Origin: Arthrobacter sp. QXT-31
GTDB taxonomy: Bacteria; Actinomycetota; Actinomycetes; Actinomycetales; Micrococcaceae
Assembly (NCBI RefSeq): GCF_001969265.1
Contig: NZ_CP019304.1
Coordinates: 4,960,001 to 5,024,000, forward strand
Direction of reading: 5' to 3'
Length of the DNA: 64,000 nt
Of the stretch, positions 16,779-25,859 are shown one piece after another (the first letter of the stretch is position 1; the number at the start of each line of letters is the position of its first letter). The position numbers and the translations under genes were made by a program. The notes below the pieces were generated by a model. That model did no database searches. It worked only from the letters and a program-made list of their open reading frames with translations, and was not told the origin of the DNA.

Positions 16779-17927
16779 ATGCGGGCAATGGTTTACCGTG
16801 GACCGTACAAAGTGCGCGTCGAAGAAAAAGACATTCCCAAGATCGAGCACCCGAACGATGCCATTGTGCGGGTCAGCAGGGGCGCGATCTGCGGGTCCGA
16901 CCTGCACCTCTACCACGGCATGATGCCGGACACCCGGGTGGGGATGACGTTCGGGCACGAGTTCGTGGGCACCGTGCATCAGGTGGGCTCCTCCGTGCAG
17001 AACCTGGCGGCCGGCGACCGCGTCATGGTGCCGTTCAACGTCTACTGCGGCTCCTGCTACTTCTGCGCCCGCGGCCTGTACTCCAACTGCCACAACGTCA
17101 ACCCGAACGCGACGGCGGTCGGCGGCATTTACGGCTACTCCCACACCTGTGGGGGTTACGACGGCGGCCAGGCGGAATTCGTGCGTGTCCCCTTTGCGGA
17201 CGTGGGGCCTTCGAAGATTCCGGAGTGGATGGACGAAGAGGACGCGGTCCTGCTGACCGACGCCTGTCCCACGGGCTATTTCGGTGCCCAGCTCGGCGAC
17301 ATCGCCGAAGGCGACACCGTGGTGGTGTTCGGCGCCGGCCCGGTGGGCCTGTTCGCCGCCAAGTCCTCCTGGCTGATGGGCGCCGGGCGGGTGATCGTGA
17401 TCGACCATCTGGAGTACCGGCTGGAGAAGGCCCGGTCCTTCGCGCACGCCGAGACGTACAACTTCGCCGAGCACGACGACATCGTGGTGCACCTGAAGAA
17501 GGAAACCGACTACCTGGGCGCCGACGTCGTGATCGACGCCGTAGGGGCCGAAGCGGACGGCAACTTCCTCCAGCACGTGACAAGCAGCAAGTTCAAGCTG
17601 CAGGGCGGCTCCCCCATCGCCCTCAACTGGGCGATCGATTCCGTCCGCAAGGGCGGCACCGTGTCCGTGGTGGGCGCCTACGGGCCGATATTCAGCGCGG
17701 TGAAGTTCGGCGACGCGATGAACAAGGGCCTGACATTGCGGATGAACCAGTGCCCGGTCAAACGCCAGTGGCCGCGCCTCTTCGAGCACGTCCGCAACGG
17801 CTACCTGAAACCCAGCGACATTGTGACCCACCGTATTCCGCTGGAACACATCGCAGAGGGCTACCACATCTTCTCCGCCAAGCTGGACAACATCATCAAG
17901 CCGCTCGTTGTCGCCGGCCAGTCCTGA
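16779..17927 (+). CDS. Zinc-dependent alcohol dehydrogenase
   Basis: A 382-residue medium-chain dehydrogenase related to the preceding gene. It has GAICGSDLHLYHG and GHEFVGTV (catalytic zinc), YCGSCYFCARGLYSNC (structural zinc) and VVFGAGPVGLFAA (NAD site). ATG 16779 is preferred over GTG 16770 because AGGA lies about 11 bases upstream and the N-terminus MRAMVY matches relatives. The reading frame ends 14 bases before the next start, so the three genes form one operon. Probably oxidises an alcohol or hemiacetal; substrate unknown. Confidence 0.88.
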   Translation: MRAMVYRGPYKVRVEEKDIPKIEHPNDAIVRVSRGAICGSDLHLYHGMMPDTRVGMTFGHEFVGTVHQVGSSVQNLAAGDRVMVPFNVYCGSCYFCARGLYSNCHNVNPNATAVGGIYGYSHTCGGYDGGQAEFVRVPFADVGPSKIPEWMDEEDAVLLTDACPTGYFGAQLGDIAEGDTVVVFGAGPVGLFAAKSSWLMGAGRVIVIDHLEYRLEKARSFAHAETYNFAEHDDIVVHLKKETDYLGADVVIDAVGAEADGNFLQHVTSSKFKLQGGSPIALNWAIDSVRKGGTVSVVGAYGPIFSAVKFGDAMNKGLTLRMNQCPVKRQWPRLFEHVRNGYLKPSDIVTHRIPLEHIAEGYHIFSAKLDNIIKPLVVAGQS

Positions 17928-17941
17928 AGGGAAAGCGCACC

Positions 17942-18526
17942 ATGACTGACACAGCCACACCATATATCGCCGGCAAACGCACCCCGCAGCAGTCCGCGGA
18001 AGACCTGCGGGCCCGGATCCCGGGATGGGGCGCTGACCTCGACCCGGCCGACCGGCCCTCCTACCCCCGTGAACAACCCGGGATCGAGACGGGCGCGCAC
18101 TGGGACTTCCCGGAGCGCCAACCGGAGAAGTGGCCCCGGGAACGGTCCGTGGAGCACGCCATGCTGCCACCCGTTTTCGGGACCTCGACACCTCCCGCCG
18201 GGGTGTCGGGGGCCATCCGGAAATACGCCTACAAGTACAGCGAGGGACGGGCCGCGCACTGGCTGCTGCTCATCGCCGCCGACCGCGTGGACGCCTGGGA
18301 ACACCACCTGAAGTCCCTTGCGACCCTGCGCCCCGACAACCCCGTCACCGAAACCGGCGTGCTCAGCGAGTTCTCGGCCCACGGTGTCCGCTCACGGTTC
18401 GGCCAAAAACGCGCCGACCTCAGCCACCAGTGGATGGACCCGATCATCGTCGGTGCCCCTTGGGTACTGGCGGCCGGAGGAGTCGTAGCCGCTTTCAGGG
18501 CCCTGCGAAAGCACCGCAGAGTCTGA
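17942..18526 (+). CDS. Hypothetical protein with C-terminal membrane helix
   Basis: A 194-residue protein I cannot name. The first 120 residues are Pro/Arg/Trp-rich and look poorly ordered. A segment WLLLIAADRVDAWEHHL follows, and the C-terminus is one membrane span (IIVGAPWVLAAGGVVAAF) with a basic tail. The start is supported by AAGGGAAAG just upstream. Its position 14 bases after the second zinc dehydrogenase suggests a linked role, perhaps tethering the enzymes to the membrane, which is inference only. Confidence 0.75.
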   Translation: MTDTATPYIAGKRTPQQSAEDLRARIPGWGADLDPADRPSYPREQPGIETGAHWDFPERQPEKWPRERSVEHAMLPPVFGTSTPPAGVSGAIRKYAYKYSEGRAAHWLLLIAADRVDAWEHHLKSLATLRPDNPVTETGVLSEFSAHGVRSRFGQKRADLSHQWMDPIIVGAPWVLAAGGVVAAFRALRKHRRV

Positions 18527-18698
18527 CACCCCTCTGTGACGGCGGACGACATGTTTCCCAAGGCCGATCTCTCTCAGGAAGTCAACCCAACGACGGCCCA
18601 TCAGGCCTTGTAACGATCGCGCCTTGGGGAACGAACCTTGCCCGGCTGCGATGCCCCGGGGCCAGGGCTGACGCACAACACCCCCTCGAGGAGCACCA

Positions 18699-19340
18699 AT
18701 GAACGGTCGGATCCTGTCAGCCCGCCGTGCTCTCGTATGCGTCGCGGTCGGGACGGTGGCCGGCATCATCGCAGCGGTGGCCGTATCACCTGCCCTGGCG
18801 CCCCTGGTTGCGTGGTGCACCGCTGGCGTCATCGCTCTGGTATGGGTATGGCGGATATGCTGGCGGCAGGACCCGGCGGGGACTGAACGCCTCGCGCGCG
18901 AGGAGTCCGCCTCCCGTGTGACCGACAATGCGATTGTCACCGCCTGTATCGCGAGCATCGCCGCCGTGGTGGTCGCATTGATCCAGTCGAGCAGCCAGAA
19001 GGGAGATCCAACCTCGGTGGCGTTGGTCATCTTGGGCGTCCTCGGCACGATTGTTGCCTGGGCGCTCGTCAACACGGTCTATGCATTAAAGTACGCCCGC
19101 ATGCACTTCCTCGATAACCCTAACGACGGGCTCAACGTCAAGCATGAGACGCAACCTACCTACAGCGACTTCGCCTACTTCGCCTTCACAGTCGGGATGT
19201 CCTACGCTGCGCCTGAGGTCGAGCCGAGCAACAGTGAGATCCGGCGCAAGGCTCTTCTGCACGCTCTCCTGTCGTATTTCTTCGGCACAGTCCTGATCGC
19301 GGTCTCGATCAACCTGGTCACGAACCTCGGCCAAGGATGA
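18699..19340 (+). CDS. DUF1345-type membrane protein
   Basis: A 213-residue integral membrane protein with about five hydrophobic segments (near residues 11-30, 35-50, 78-97, 108-128 and 190-208). The motif TYSDFAYFAFTVGMSY is the signature of the DUF1345 family of unknown function. GAGGAG lies 6 bases upstream of the ATG. It stands alone, converging with the MFS gene. A short GC-rich self-complementary stretch at about 19380-19400 may act as shared terminator. Confidence 0.85.
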   Translation: MNGRILSARRALVCVAVGTVAGIIAAVAVSPALAPLVAWCTAGVIALVWVWRICWRQDPAGTERLAREESASRVTDNAIVTACIASIAAVVVALIQSSSQKGDPTSVALVILGVLGTIVAWALVNTVYALKYARMHFLDNPNDGLNVKHETQPTYSDFAYFAFTVGMSYAAPEVEPSNSEIRRKALLHALLSYFFGTVLIAVSINLVTNLGQG

Positions 19341-19443
19341 TGGGAGAGATCCGGCCAACACCTCCTCGAGTCTTGGGTCCCACCCGGCGCCGGCGGGCCA
19401 GGCCGAGTGCGTCATTGTTTAGGTTGCGGCTGTCAGCGCTGAG

Positions 19444-20745
19444 CTAGCCTTCCTGGTGCGCGACACGCTTGATGAAGTAGGACGCGACGATTGAGACAGT
19501 TGCGCAGCTGGCTACATACACCGCGATCGGCCACCACTGTTGCCCACTGACTTGGAAGAGCCAAGCCGCGACGATTGGGGCTGTGCCGCCGAAGACGGCT
19601 GCACCGAGCTGGTAACCGAGGGACGCGCCGGTGTAGCGCACCTCGGGGGCGAAGTTCTCGGCGATCAACGTGCCGAGAATCGCATTAACGCTGCCCCACA
19701 GCAGGCCGAAACCGACGACGGTGGCGGCGAACAGTGCCCACGTCGCGCCTGTGTTGATCACCAGGTAGTAGGGCACTACAAGGACAATCGTCGCGGCGGC
19801 CGACCACCGGTAGAGCACGGCCCGTGAAACACTGTCGGAAATGCGGCCAAAAATGGGCATCCAAATCGTCGCAACGAACGCGGCAGCAGCAACGGCGAGG
19901 AGGACGGTGTTCTCCCGGGCTCCCAAGACACCCGTAGCGTAGGCAATGACGTACGTGCCGAAGATGTAGAACGGGCCCGTCTCTGCCGCCTTCGCGCCGA
20001 TAGAGACCAGCACGGCCCCCCAGTGCTTTGTGACAACCTCTTTGATAGGCAGTCGCAGCCGGGCGCCCGACTCGCGCACCCGCTTGAACTCGGGAGTCTC
20101 GTCGAGGCCGTTGCGGATCCAGAGGCCGACCAGGACAAGCACAACGCTCGCCACGAACGGCACTCGCCATCCCCAAGTCAGGAACTGCCCATCCGGGAGC
20201 AGGGTCAGCAGAGCGACAACGCCGGCAGCCAGCAGCATTCCCAGGCTAATACCCATCTGCGGCACCGCACCGTACAGGCCGCGGCGGTTCTTTGGTGCGT
20301 ACTCGTAAGCGAGCAGGAGCGCGCCGCCCCATTCACCGCCGATGCCGAGGCCCTGAAGGATGCGGAACAGAATGAGCAGGATCGGCGCAGCCATGCCAAT
20401 GGTGTTGTAATCAGGCAGCAGGCCGATGGCCACCGTGCCACCACCCATGAGCATGAGGGTGATGAAGAGAGTCTTCTTCCGACCGATACGGTCACCGATA
20501 TGCGAGAAGATAACGCCGCCCAGCGGGCGGAAGAAGAATGTGAGCGAGAACGAGATGTAAGCCAGCAGTGTCGACACGAACGCGTTGTCGCTCGGGAAGA
20601 AGAGCTTGTTGAAAACCAGGGCAGCAACAGTGCCATAAACAAGGAAGTCGAACCACTCAATGACGCTGCCGCTGAGGCTGCCGATCAGCACGCGATAGTT
20701 CAGTTTCTCGCCGGTCGTTGTCTTTTCGGGGGCTGTGGTACTCAA
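19444..20745 (-). CDS. MFS transporter, metabolite:H+ symporter (MHS) type
   Basis: A 433-residue 12-helix transporter. The GSVIEWFDFLVYG start of TM1 and the GDRIGRKKTL loop between TM2 and TM3 are MHS-family hallmarks (relatives move shikimate, proline/betaine, alpha-ketoglutarate or dicarboxylates). Translation starts at a TTG (20745) with AAGGAGA 5 bases upstream; no ATG fits. Its promoter contains a FadR-type operator, and the GntR regulator gene lies directly upstream. A second MHS gene, clearly related, is at 31359. The substrate is probably an organic acid. Confidence 0.92.
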   Translation of the reverse strand: MSTTAPEKTTTGEKLNYRVLIGSLSGSVIEWFDFLVYGTVAALVFNKLFFPSDNAFVSTLLAYISFSLTFFFRPLGGVIFSHIGDRIGRKKTLFITLMLMGGGTVAIGLLPDYNTIGMAAPILLILFRILQGLGIGGEWGGALLLAYEYAPKNRRGLYGAVPQMGISLGMLLAAGVVALLTLLPDGQFLTWGWRVPFVASVVLVLVGLWIRNGLDETPEFKRVRESGARLRLPIKEVVTKHWGAVLVSIGAKAAETGPFYIFGTYVIAYATGVLGARENTVLLAVAAAAFVATIWMPIFGRISDSVSRAVLYRWSAAATIVLVVPYYLVINTGATWALFAATVVGFGLLWGSVNAILGTLIAENFAPEVRYTGASLGYQLGAAVFGGTAPIVAAWLFQVSGQQWWPIAVYVASCATVSIVASYFIKRVAHQEG

Positions 20746-20785
20746 GTCTCTCCTTCGAGAACGCCAAAATTATGCGGCCCGACCA

Positions 20786-20800
20786 TGTGGTCCGACCACA
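20786..20800. promoter_or_regulatory. FadR/GntR-type operator
   Basis: TGTGGTCCGACCACA is a 15-bp palindrome. Its core TGGTCCGACCA fits the FadR-subfamily consensus TNGTNNNACNA exactly. A partly overlapping GACCATGTGGTC extends it. It lies 41 bases upstream of the MFS start and downstream of the gntR gene. Confidence 0.65.
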
Positions 20801-20874
20801 AAGAAGTGTAGGGGTGTGACACGGGGCACGTCAAAGGTGGATGCGGACGGACGCAGGCGTGGCGGGTACGCCGT

Positions 20875-21561
20875 TTAGTTTGCCGTCTCCAGGTAGTATC
20901 CGCGGATGTGTTGGCGCAGAAGCTCTGCCGCCAATGTGCGGTCGCCAGCGCGAAGGGAGTTGCAGATCGCAAGGTGTTCAAGACGCAGTCTGCTGGCGGT
21001 TTTCTCCCAGTCAGGGAGAGCCTGGGCGCGGGCCAGGGTATGGTCGGCAATAGAAGTGCGCATGGCATCCATAAGCGTGCTGATCAGCGGATTACCTGCG
21101 GCCCGTGAAACCAGCACGTGGAACTCGGCATCGAGCCGGAGGAAATCGGCAATGGCGATCCCCGGGTCATTCATGAGCTCCAGGAGCCGCTCGGCGGAGT
21201 CCCAATCTGCCCCTGCGGGATCCGAGTGTTCGGCGGCCCATGTTTCCAGCAGCAAACGGACTTCATATACGTGCGAGTGTTCGACGTGGCTCGTTGCCAA
21301 CTGCAAGTTGAGGGCCAGTGCCAACGCCTGCTCCGGCGCAGCCGTTATCACGGTCCCTGATCGCGGTCCGGAGCCAGTGGTGGCCTTGATTGCGCCAAGT
21401 GCCTCAAGCACGCGCAATGCCTCGCGCAGAGAACTGCGGGACACCTTGAGGGTTTCAGCGAGCGTCCGTTCACTGGGAAGATGATCACCTATGTGCAAGC
21501 GGCCGCTTGAAAGTTCGCCGGTCACCCAATTCATAACTGTCTCGTGCGCTTTCATCGTCAT
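20875..21561 (-). CDS. GntR family regulator, FadR subfamily
   Basis: A 228-residue regulator. The N-terminal winged HTH has LPSERTLAETLKVSRSSLREALRVLEALG (key residues near 29-57). The C-terminal all-helical effector domain has the D...H pattern of metal-binding FadR/FCD domains (RLDAEFHVLVSRAAGN). It is followed by the MFS gene it probably regulates through the operator at 20786. FCD regulators usually sense organic acids. No strong ribosome site was found before ATG 21561; ATG 21555, two codons on, is equally possible. Confidence 0.9.
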   Translation of the reverse strand: MTMKAHETVMNWVTGELSSGRLHIGDHLPSERTLAETLKVSRSSLREALRVLEALGAIKATTGSGPRSGTVITAAPEQALALALNLQLATSHVEHSHVYEVRLLLETWAAEHSDPAGADWDSAERLLELMNDPGIAIADFLRLDAEFHVLVSRAAGNPLISTLMDAMRTSIADHTLARAQALPDWEKTASRLRLEHLAICNSLRAGDRTLAAELLRQHIRGYYLETAN

Positions 21562-21638
21562 CGATTATTGCAGGACAGCACGAGCACCCGCTCCCTACCG
21601 TCGAAGTACACCCGAACCTGACACACATATGCCCCCGT

Positions 21639-22979
21639 CTAGAAACCCACCGTGGGTGTGGCCCGAAAGGCGTTAACAGCCCTGTCTGCGATAACTTGGG
21701 CGTCTGTTCCGGAATCAAGGATCGTATTCCTCGCCGATCCGGGATCGACCACGACGGCCGCAACGGCGAGGCTGTCGGAGGACCCGGTCGTCAACAGGGC
21801 GTCCACCTGGGACTCGAAGCAGGAGTCACTTGTCTTGGAGGCAACGTCCTTCGCCACCACATGGTTGTTGGAGACGAAGTTGCCAACCCCGCCCATCAGC
21901 CGGATGATGACAGGCATCCCACCCGTGGGCCGGATGCTCTGTGAGTCGATGATCTGGGAGAAGTGGTTGCCGATGACAGAGTTGTTGCTGCCGGTGACAC
22001 AGAGAAGCCCGGTGAGGTCGTCCAATCCGTTGTCGACTCCCAGGAAGGGCGTCCAGGGCTCATGGTCACGCAGGAAGTGGTTCGTGGCCACGAGGTTTTC
22101 CGAACTGTTCGCCGCGAGAATCACCATCCCGGGGTAGAACGAATGCAGACGGTTGTTTGTGACGCTTGAACGCGTGACGCCGTTGAGATGGACGCTGCTC
22201 GCACCACGGGGGAAGACATTGTTCGCGGTGATCAGGAGCCCGCCATGGTTCTCGGCGTAGATCGAGTGCCCCTTGGGGCCCGCCCCGACCAAATTATCGG
22301 TGATCTTTGAGGCCTGTCCCCACCCGCGCAGTTCGATGCAGCTTCCACATTCAGCGATGAAGTTGTGATGGATGGATAGCGCGTCCGCTTTGTGGATGGT
22401 GAGCGCGTTCTCCAAGTAGACGAACCCCATATCGGTGACCCGGAACGAGTCATTGGCGCTGGCTACATATATGCCGGTTTTGCCGTTGACGTAGGTGTTC
22501 TCGGGAGGCATCGCGGAACCGTCCGGGATGAAATGCAGGCCGTCAATACAGAAGTTGGAGAACTCGACCGAGCTGATCCGCGGGCTCCCGCTTCTCTCAA
22601 CAAGGAAGGCAGCTCCCTTGGATTCCTCCCCCTCACCGGCGGAGGGAAGGTCGACGATGATGCGGCTCCCCCCGGGCCAGAGCTCATGCAGGTCGGGCCA
22701 TTCGTCTCCAGGAACGTTGAACCGGATGCTCGACGACGTGAACCCGTGTCCCGAGCCTTCGATCCGAAGGAAGCTGACGTCGATCACCACCTGCGTGCGA
22801 AGGTGGTAGTCCCCCGGCGGAAGGTAGATAACAGCACCGGGCTTTCCTCCGTTGTTCACGTCGGCGGCGTACTGCCGTTCCTTGATGTCGGCGATGATGC
22901 TGTTGATGACTTCACCGACGTCCTTGGCCGGGTTGCCGACGGACCAGGCCGTCACGTCGTAGTAGTTGTTGCTTGGCAT
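21639..22979 (-). CDS. GH91 beta-helix enzyme: difructose anhydride hydrolase / inulin fructotransferase
   Basis: A 446-residue right-handed parallel beta-helix protein with repeated N-rich turns (e.g. RSSVTNNRLHSFYPG, NNSVIGNHFS). The N-terminus YYDVTAW, the AVIYLPPGDYHLRTQVVIDV block, NGKTGIYVAS and the HIS/CGSCIEL region are those I associate with inulin fructotransferases and DFA-III hydrolases of Arthrobacter. Secreted inulin fructotransferases carry a signal peptide; this protein starts directly at the mature sequence, so it is predicted cytoplasmic. That favours hydrolysis of imported difructose anhydride over attack on inulin outside. It is the last gene of the operon with a GH32 fructosidase, LacI and ABC transporter. 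Family firm; hydrolase versus transferase inferred. Confidence 0.85.
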   Translation of the reverse strand: MPSNNYYDVTAWSVGNPAKDVGEVINSIIADIKERQYAADVNNGGKPGAVIYLPPGDYHLRTQVVIDVSFLRIEGSGHGFTSSSIRFNVPGDEWPDLHELWPGGSRIIVDLPSAGEGEESKGAAFLVERSGSPRISSVEFSNFCIDGLHFIPDGSAMPPENTYVNGKTGIYVASANDSFRVTDMGFVYLENALTIHKADALSIHHNFIAECGSCIELRGWGQASKITDNLVGAGPKGHSIYAENHGGLLITANNVFPRGASSVHLNGVTRSSVTNNRLHSFYPGMVILAANSSENLVATNHFLRDHEPWTPFLGVDNGLDDLTGLLCVTGSNNSVIGNHFSQIIDSQSIRPTGGMPVIIRLMGGVGNFVSNNHVVAKDVASKTSDSCFESQVDALLTTGSSDSLAVAAVVVDPGSARNTILDSGTDAQVIADRAVNAFRATPTVGF

Positions 22980-23099
22980 AGCTTCTTCCCTTGATGTTGT
23001 TGTTCCTCAGCCGTTATTTCAGCGCCCCGGCGAGGTCAATGTCGGTGTGCTGAACTGTTGGCATTTGGGGACCCTTTCCTGTTTATCCGTTCGTTGGCG

Positions 23100-24683
23100 C
23101 TAGCCGAGCGCCGTGACAGTCAGCGTCCGGATGGTGGCCGGCCCGCCCTCAATCGTCAGCCGGTTCTCCGCATGCCCCTGGGCGGGAAAAACAAGGTCGG
23201 TCAAAACCACCTTGCCGTCCTGTGCGAACACCTCCACGGAGCAATGGTCCACGACGATGTGCAGCTTGAGTGCGCCGTCCTCAAGGACCAGCGGGGCCGA
23301 CTCCACGGAGGGAAACTTCCCGTGAAAGCCGGTGTCGCCTGACCGCCTGCGGTCCAGGAGAAGTTCGGCCGTGGCGGCGTTGTAGCTCAGCACGGTCCCC
23401 GCACTGCCGTCACCAATTCCTAACAGGTGGAAGGTCACTTGTTCGGCGTCTCCGGGCAGAATCTCCGTCTCAATGACCTGGGCGCTGCCGGGTACCGCAT
23501 CCGGCAACCGAAACACTGAATCATGCAGCTCAAAGGTGCCTGCGTCCATGACATTCTGGGTCGCCGCCGGCTCTTCACCTGCGCAGAGGCCGGCCAGGAC
23601 CGGCTGCTGGATCAGATGTGCGGAACCATTGACTGCTGTGAGGCACACTTCGCGGGCGAGGGTCATCGAGGACCGCCAGGGGGCGGTGGGCAGCTCGTTG
23701 GCGTAGTCCCAGTTGTTCATCCAGCCGATGATGATGCGCCGGTCATCCGGGGCGTTGCTAAAGGATACGGAGGCGTAGCAGTCGCGTCCCCAGTCCAGCC
23801 ACAGGCATTGCTGCAAGGCTGCAGAGCCCGCCTTGGGGTCGGGCAGGGAGGCCAGCCCTTCGGGCGCCACGACGGAGCCGGGATCGGGGGTGAAGCTGAC
23901 GCCGTTGAAGTGCCCGATGAAGTACTGGCCACCGGAGCCTCCTGCCACGGCGCCTGGGTTCACGTTGACGATCAGTACCCATTTGATGTTCTCCGGGTCC
24001 CCGTCCACTGCCAGGGGAAAGAGATCAGGGCATTCCCATTCTCCGGCGTCGGCGTTGGCCGGGCCGAAGTCGCTCAGGAAGTGCCAGGTTTTGAGGTCTT
24101 CGGAACGGTAGAGGACCACCTTTTGGTGCTGGGCTTCGACGGCGGCCATGACCCAGCAGGCGCCTTGGTCCCCCTGGTAGCGGAAGACTTTGGGATCACG
24201 GAAGTTTGCGGAGTTTCTGGTGAGGACCGGGTTTCCTTCGTATTTTCGCCACGTCATTCCTGCGTCCGTGCTGTAGGCCAGAGACTGGGCCTGTGTGCCG
24301 CTGTGTTCGGACCCGGCTTTGTAGGCACTGGTGTAAATGGCTACGAGGGCGGGTGAGTCCGGCGTGCCGAGACCGGACGTGTTGCCGTGGTCAACGACCA
24401 CGCTGCCTGAGAAGATGTCCTCTGTCTCGTCGCAGGCGATAGCAACGGGGTGTTCCGACCAGTGCAGTAGATCACGGGAGGTGGCGTGGCCCCAGGACAT
24501 GTTGCCCCAGGTGTTGCCGTGCGGGTTGTTCTGGAAGAAGAGATGGTACATGCCGTCGTAGAAAACCAGGCCGTTGGGATCGTTCAGCCAGGTATCCCCT
24601 GCCGTGAAGTGGATGGCAGGCCGGAACCTGGAGGTTTCTGCCGGGGCTGTTTCCGGGCGTGCGTTATCAAGGCAACTGGACAT
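23100..24683 (-). CDS. GH32 beta-fructosidase (cytoplasmic levanase/invertase/inulobiase type)
   Basis: A 527-residue glycoside hydrolase family 32 enzyme. The nucleophile motif WLNDPNG is at about residues 32-38, the stabiliser FRDPKVF near 163 and the acid/base WECPDLF near 216. A C-terminal beta-sandwich follows (LHIVVDHCSVEVFAQDG). There is no signal peptide, so it acts inside the cell on imported fructo-oligosaccharides, sucrose or the inulobiose released by the neighbouring GH91 protein. The 120-base gap to the GH91 gene contains no gene. The start ATG 24683 has GGGGAA nearby. Confidence 0.93.
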   Translation of the reverse strand: MSSCLDNARPETAPAETSRFRPAIHFTAGDTWLNDPNGLVFYDGMYHLFFQNNPHGNTWGNMSWGHATSRDLLHWSEHPVAIACDETEDIFSGSVVVDHGNTSGLGTPDSPALVAIYTSAYKAGSEHSGTQAQSLAYSTDAGMTWRKYEGNPVLTRNSANFRDPKVFRYQGDQGACWVMAAVEAQHQKVVLYRSEDLKTWHFLSDFGPANADAGEWECPDLFPLAVDGDPENIKWVLIVNVNPGAVAGGSGGQYFIGHFNGVSFTPDPGSVVAPEGLASLPDPKAGSAALQQCLWLDWGRDCYASVSFSNAPDDRRIIIGWMNNWDYANELPTAPWRSSMTLAREVCLTAVNGSAHLIQQPVLAGLCAGEEPAATQNVMDAGTFELHDSVFRLPDAVPGSAQVIETEILPGDAEQVTFHLLGIGDGSAGTVLSYNAATAELLLDRRRSGDTGFHGKFPSVESAPLVLEDGALKLHIVVDHCSVEVFAQDGKVVLTDLVFPAQGHAENRLTIEGGPATIRTLTVTALG

Positions 24684-24722
24684 ATGTGGCGTTCCCCTTG
24701 GGAAGTGGAAGGGTCTGGTTGC

Positions 24723-25775
24723 CTATTTCCGCGGAGCCGCGATGGAATCGCGTCTCACGAGGGGGCAACCCAGGATGGTCGGGTGAAGTGCCATGAGGGT
24801 AAGGTCGGTCTTCCCCTCGACGGCGTCAATCAGGTGCTCGGTGGCCCAGGCACCCATCTCGTAGTGGGGCAGGGCCACCGTGGTGAGGCCCGGGTGAAGG
24901 TTGGCGGCGATCAGCTCCTGGTCATCGAAGCCAACAATTGAAAGGTCAGCAGGAATGTTCAGTCCCAGCTCAGCAGCTGCGCGATAGGCTCCCATCGCCA
25001 TCCGGTCGTTGTAGCAGAACAGTGCCGTAGGCATATCGGCCCGGTCCTCGCGTGCCAGGATCCGGCGGGCCGCCTCATAGCCGCCTTGCACCTCAGACAC
25101 CTCGGACTCGACAGGTGCCGCATCGCCGTCGAGCCCTGCTTCAGCCAGCGTGGCCCGGAAGGCCTGGAGCCGCTGACTGGTTGCGGGGACGTCGTCGGTG
25201 TTGTTGATGAAGCCCACCCGGGTGTGGCCCGCTTCGAGGAGCGCGCCCACGGCGGCGCGTGCACCACCTTCCTCGTCCGGGATCACGGCTGTGATGTTTC
25301 CACCTGTGGCCACCGAGTCGACCAGCACGGAGGGCACGCTGCCGAGGTTGGCCGGCAGCTCCACGTCGCGGTGGTACATGGTGGCGTAGAGGATTCCGTC
25401 CACCCGGCGTTCCAGGAGGGCCTCGACGTCGGCCTGCCGGGATTCGAGGCTGGCTGAACCTGAGGTGTTGATGATCATGAGGTTGTACCCGCGGGCCTTG
25501 GCGGCCTCGTCAGCGCCGAGGATGATCCGTCCGGCGTGGGGCGTGGTGGCGATGTCCTCGCTCACCAGCCCCAGCATGCCGGTCCTCTGGGTGCGAAGGG
25601 CCTGGGCAAGGCGGTTGGGACCATAGCCCAGTTGCTCGGCAACGGCCCTGACCTTGTCCCTGGTTTCGGGCCTGACCCGGGCGTAGGAAACCTCGTTGAG
25701 GACATGGGAGACAGTCGTCACGGAGACGCCGGCGGCGACGGCCACGTCCTTGATGCCGATGTTCCTGCTGCTCAT
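24723..25775 (-). CDS. LacI family transcriptional regulator of the fructan operon
   Basis: A 350-residue repressor: HTH IGIKDVAVAAGVSVTTVSHVLN at residues 6-27, hinge GPNRLAQALRTQRTG, then the effector domain with ALFCYNDRMAMGAYRA and LSIVGFDDQELIA. The length is standard for the family. It lies between the GH32 and permease genes in one orientation. The probable operator is the 18-bp palindrome upstream of the binding-protein gene at 29142, whose central TCGA is of the type recognised by CcpA/CytR-like members. Confidence 0.93.
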   Translation of the reverse strand: MSSRNIGIKDVAVAAGVSVTTVSHVLNEVSYARVRPETRDKVRAVAEQLGYGPNRLAQALRTQRTGMLGLVSEDIATTPHAGRIILGADEAAKARGYNLMIINTSGSASLESRQADVEALLERRVDGILYATMYHRDVELPANLGSVPSVLVDSVATGGNITAVIPDEEGGARAAVGALLEAGHTRVGFINNTDDVPATSQRLQAFRATLAEAGLDGDAAPVESEVSEVQGGYEAARRILAREDRADMPTALFCYNDRMAMGAYRAAAELGLNIPADLSIVGFDDQELIAANLHPGLTTVALPHYEMGAWATEHLIDAVEGKTDLTLMALHPTILGCPLVRRDSIAAPRK

Positions 25776-25859
25776 CTCTCTCCCACGTCCTTATGGTTGG
25801 CGATGCCCCTGGGGGCTATCAGTAGGCTACTCGTACTGCTGGTCTAGCCCTTGACGGCG

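Noticed and set aside
16734..18191. 485-codon minus-strand open frame
   Set aside because: It is antisense to two clear zinc dehydrogenases and has no motif; a high-GC shadow.
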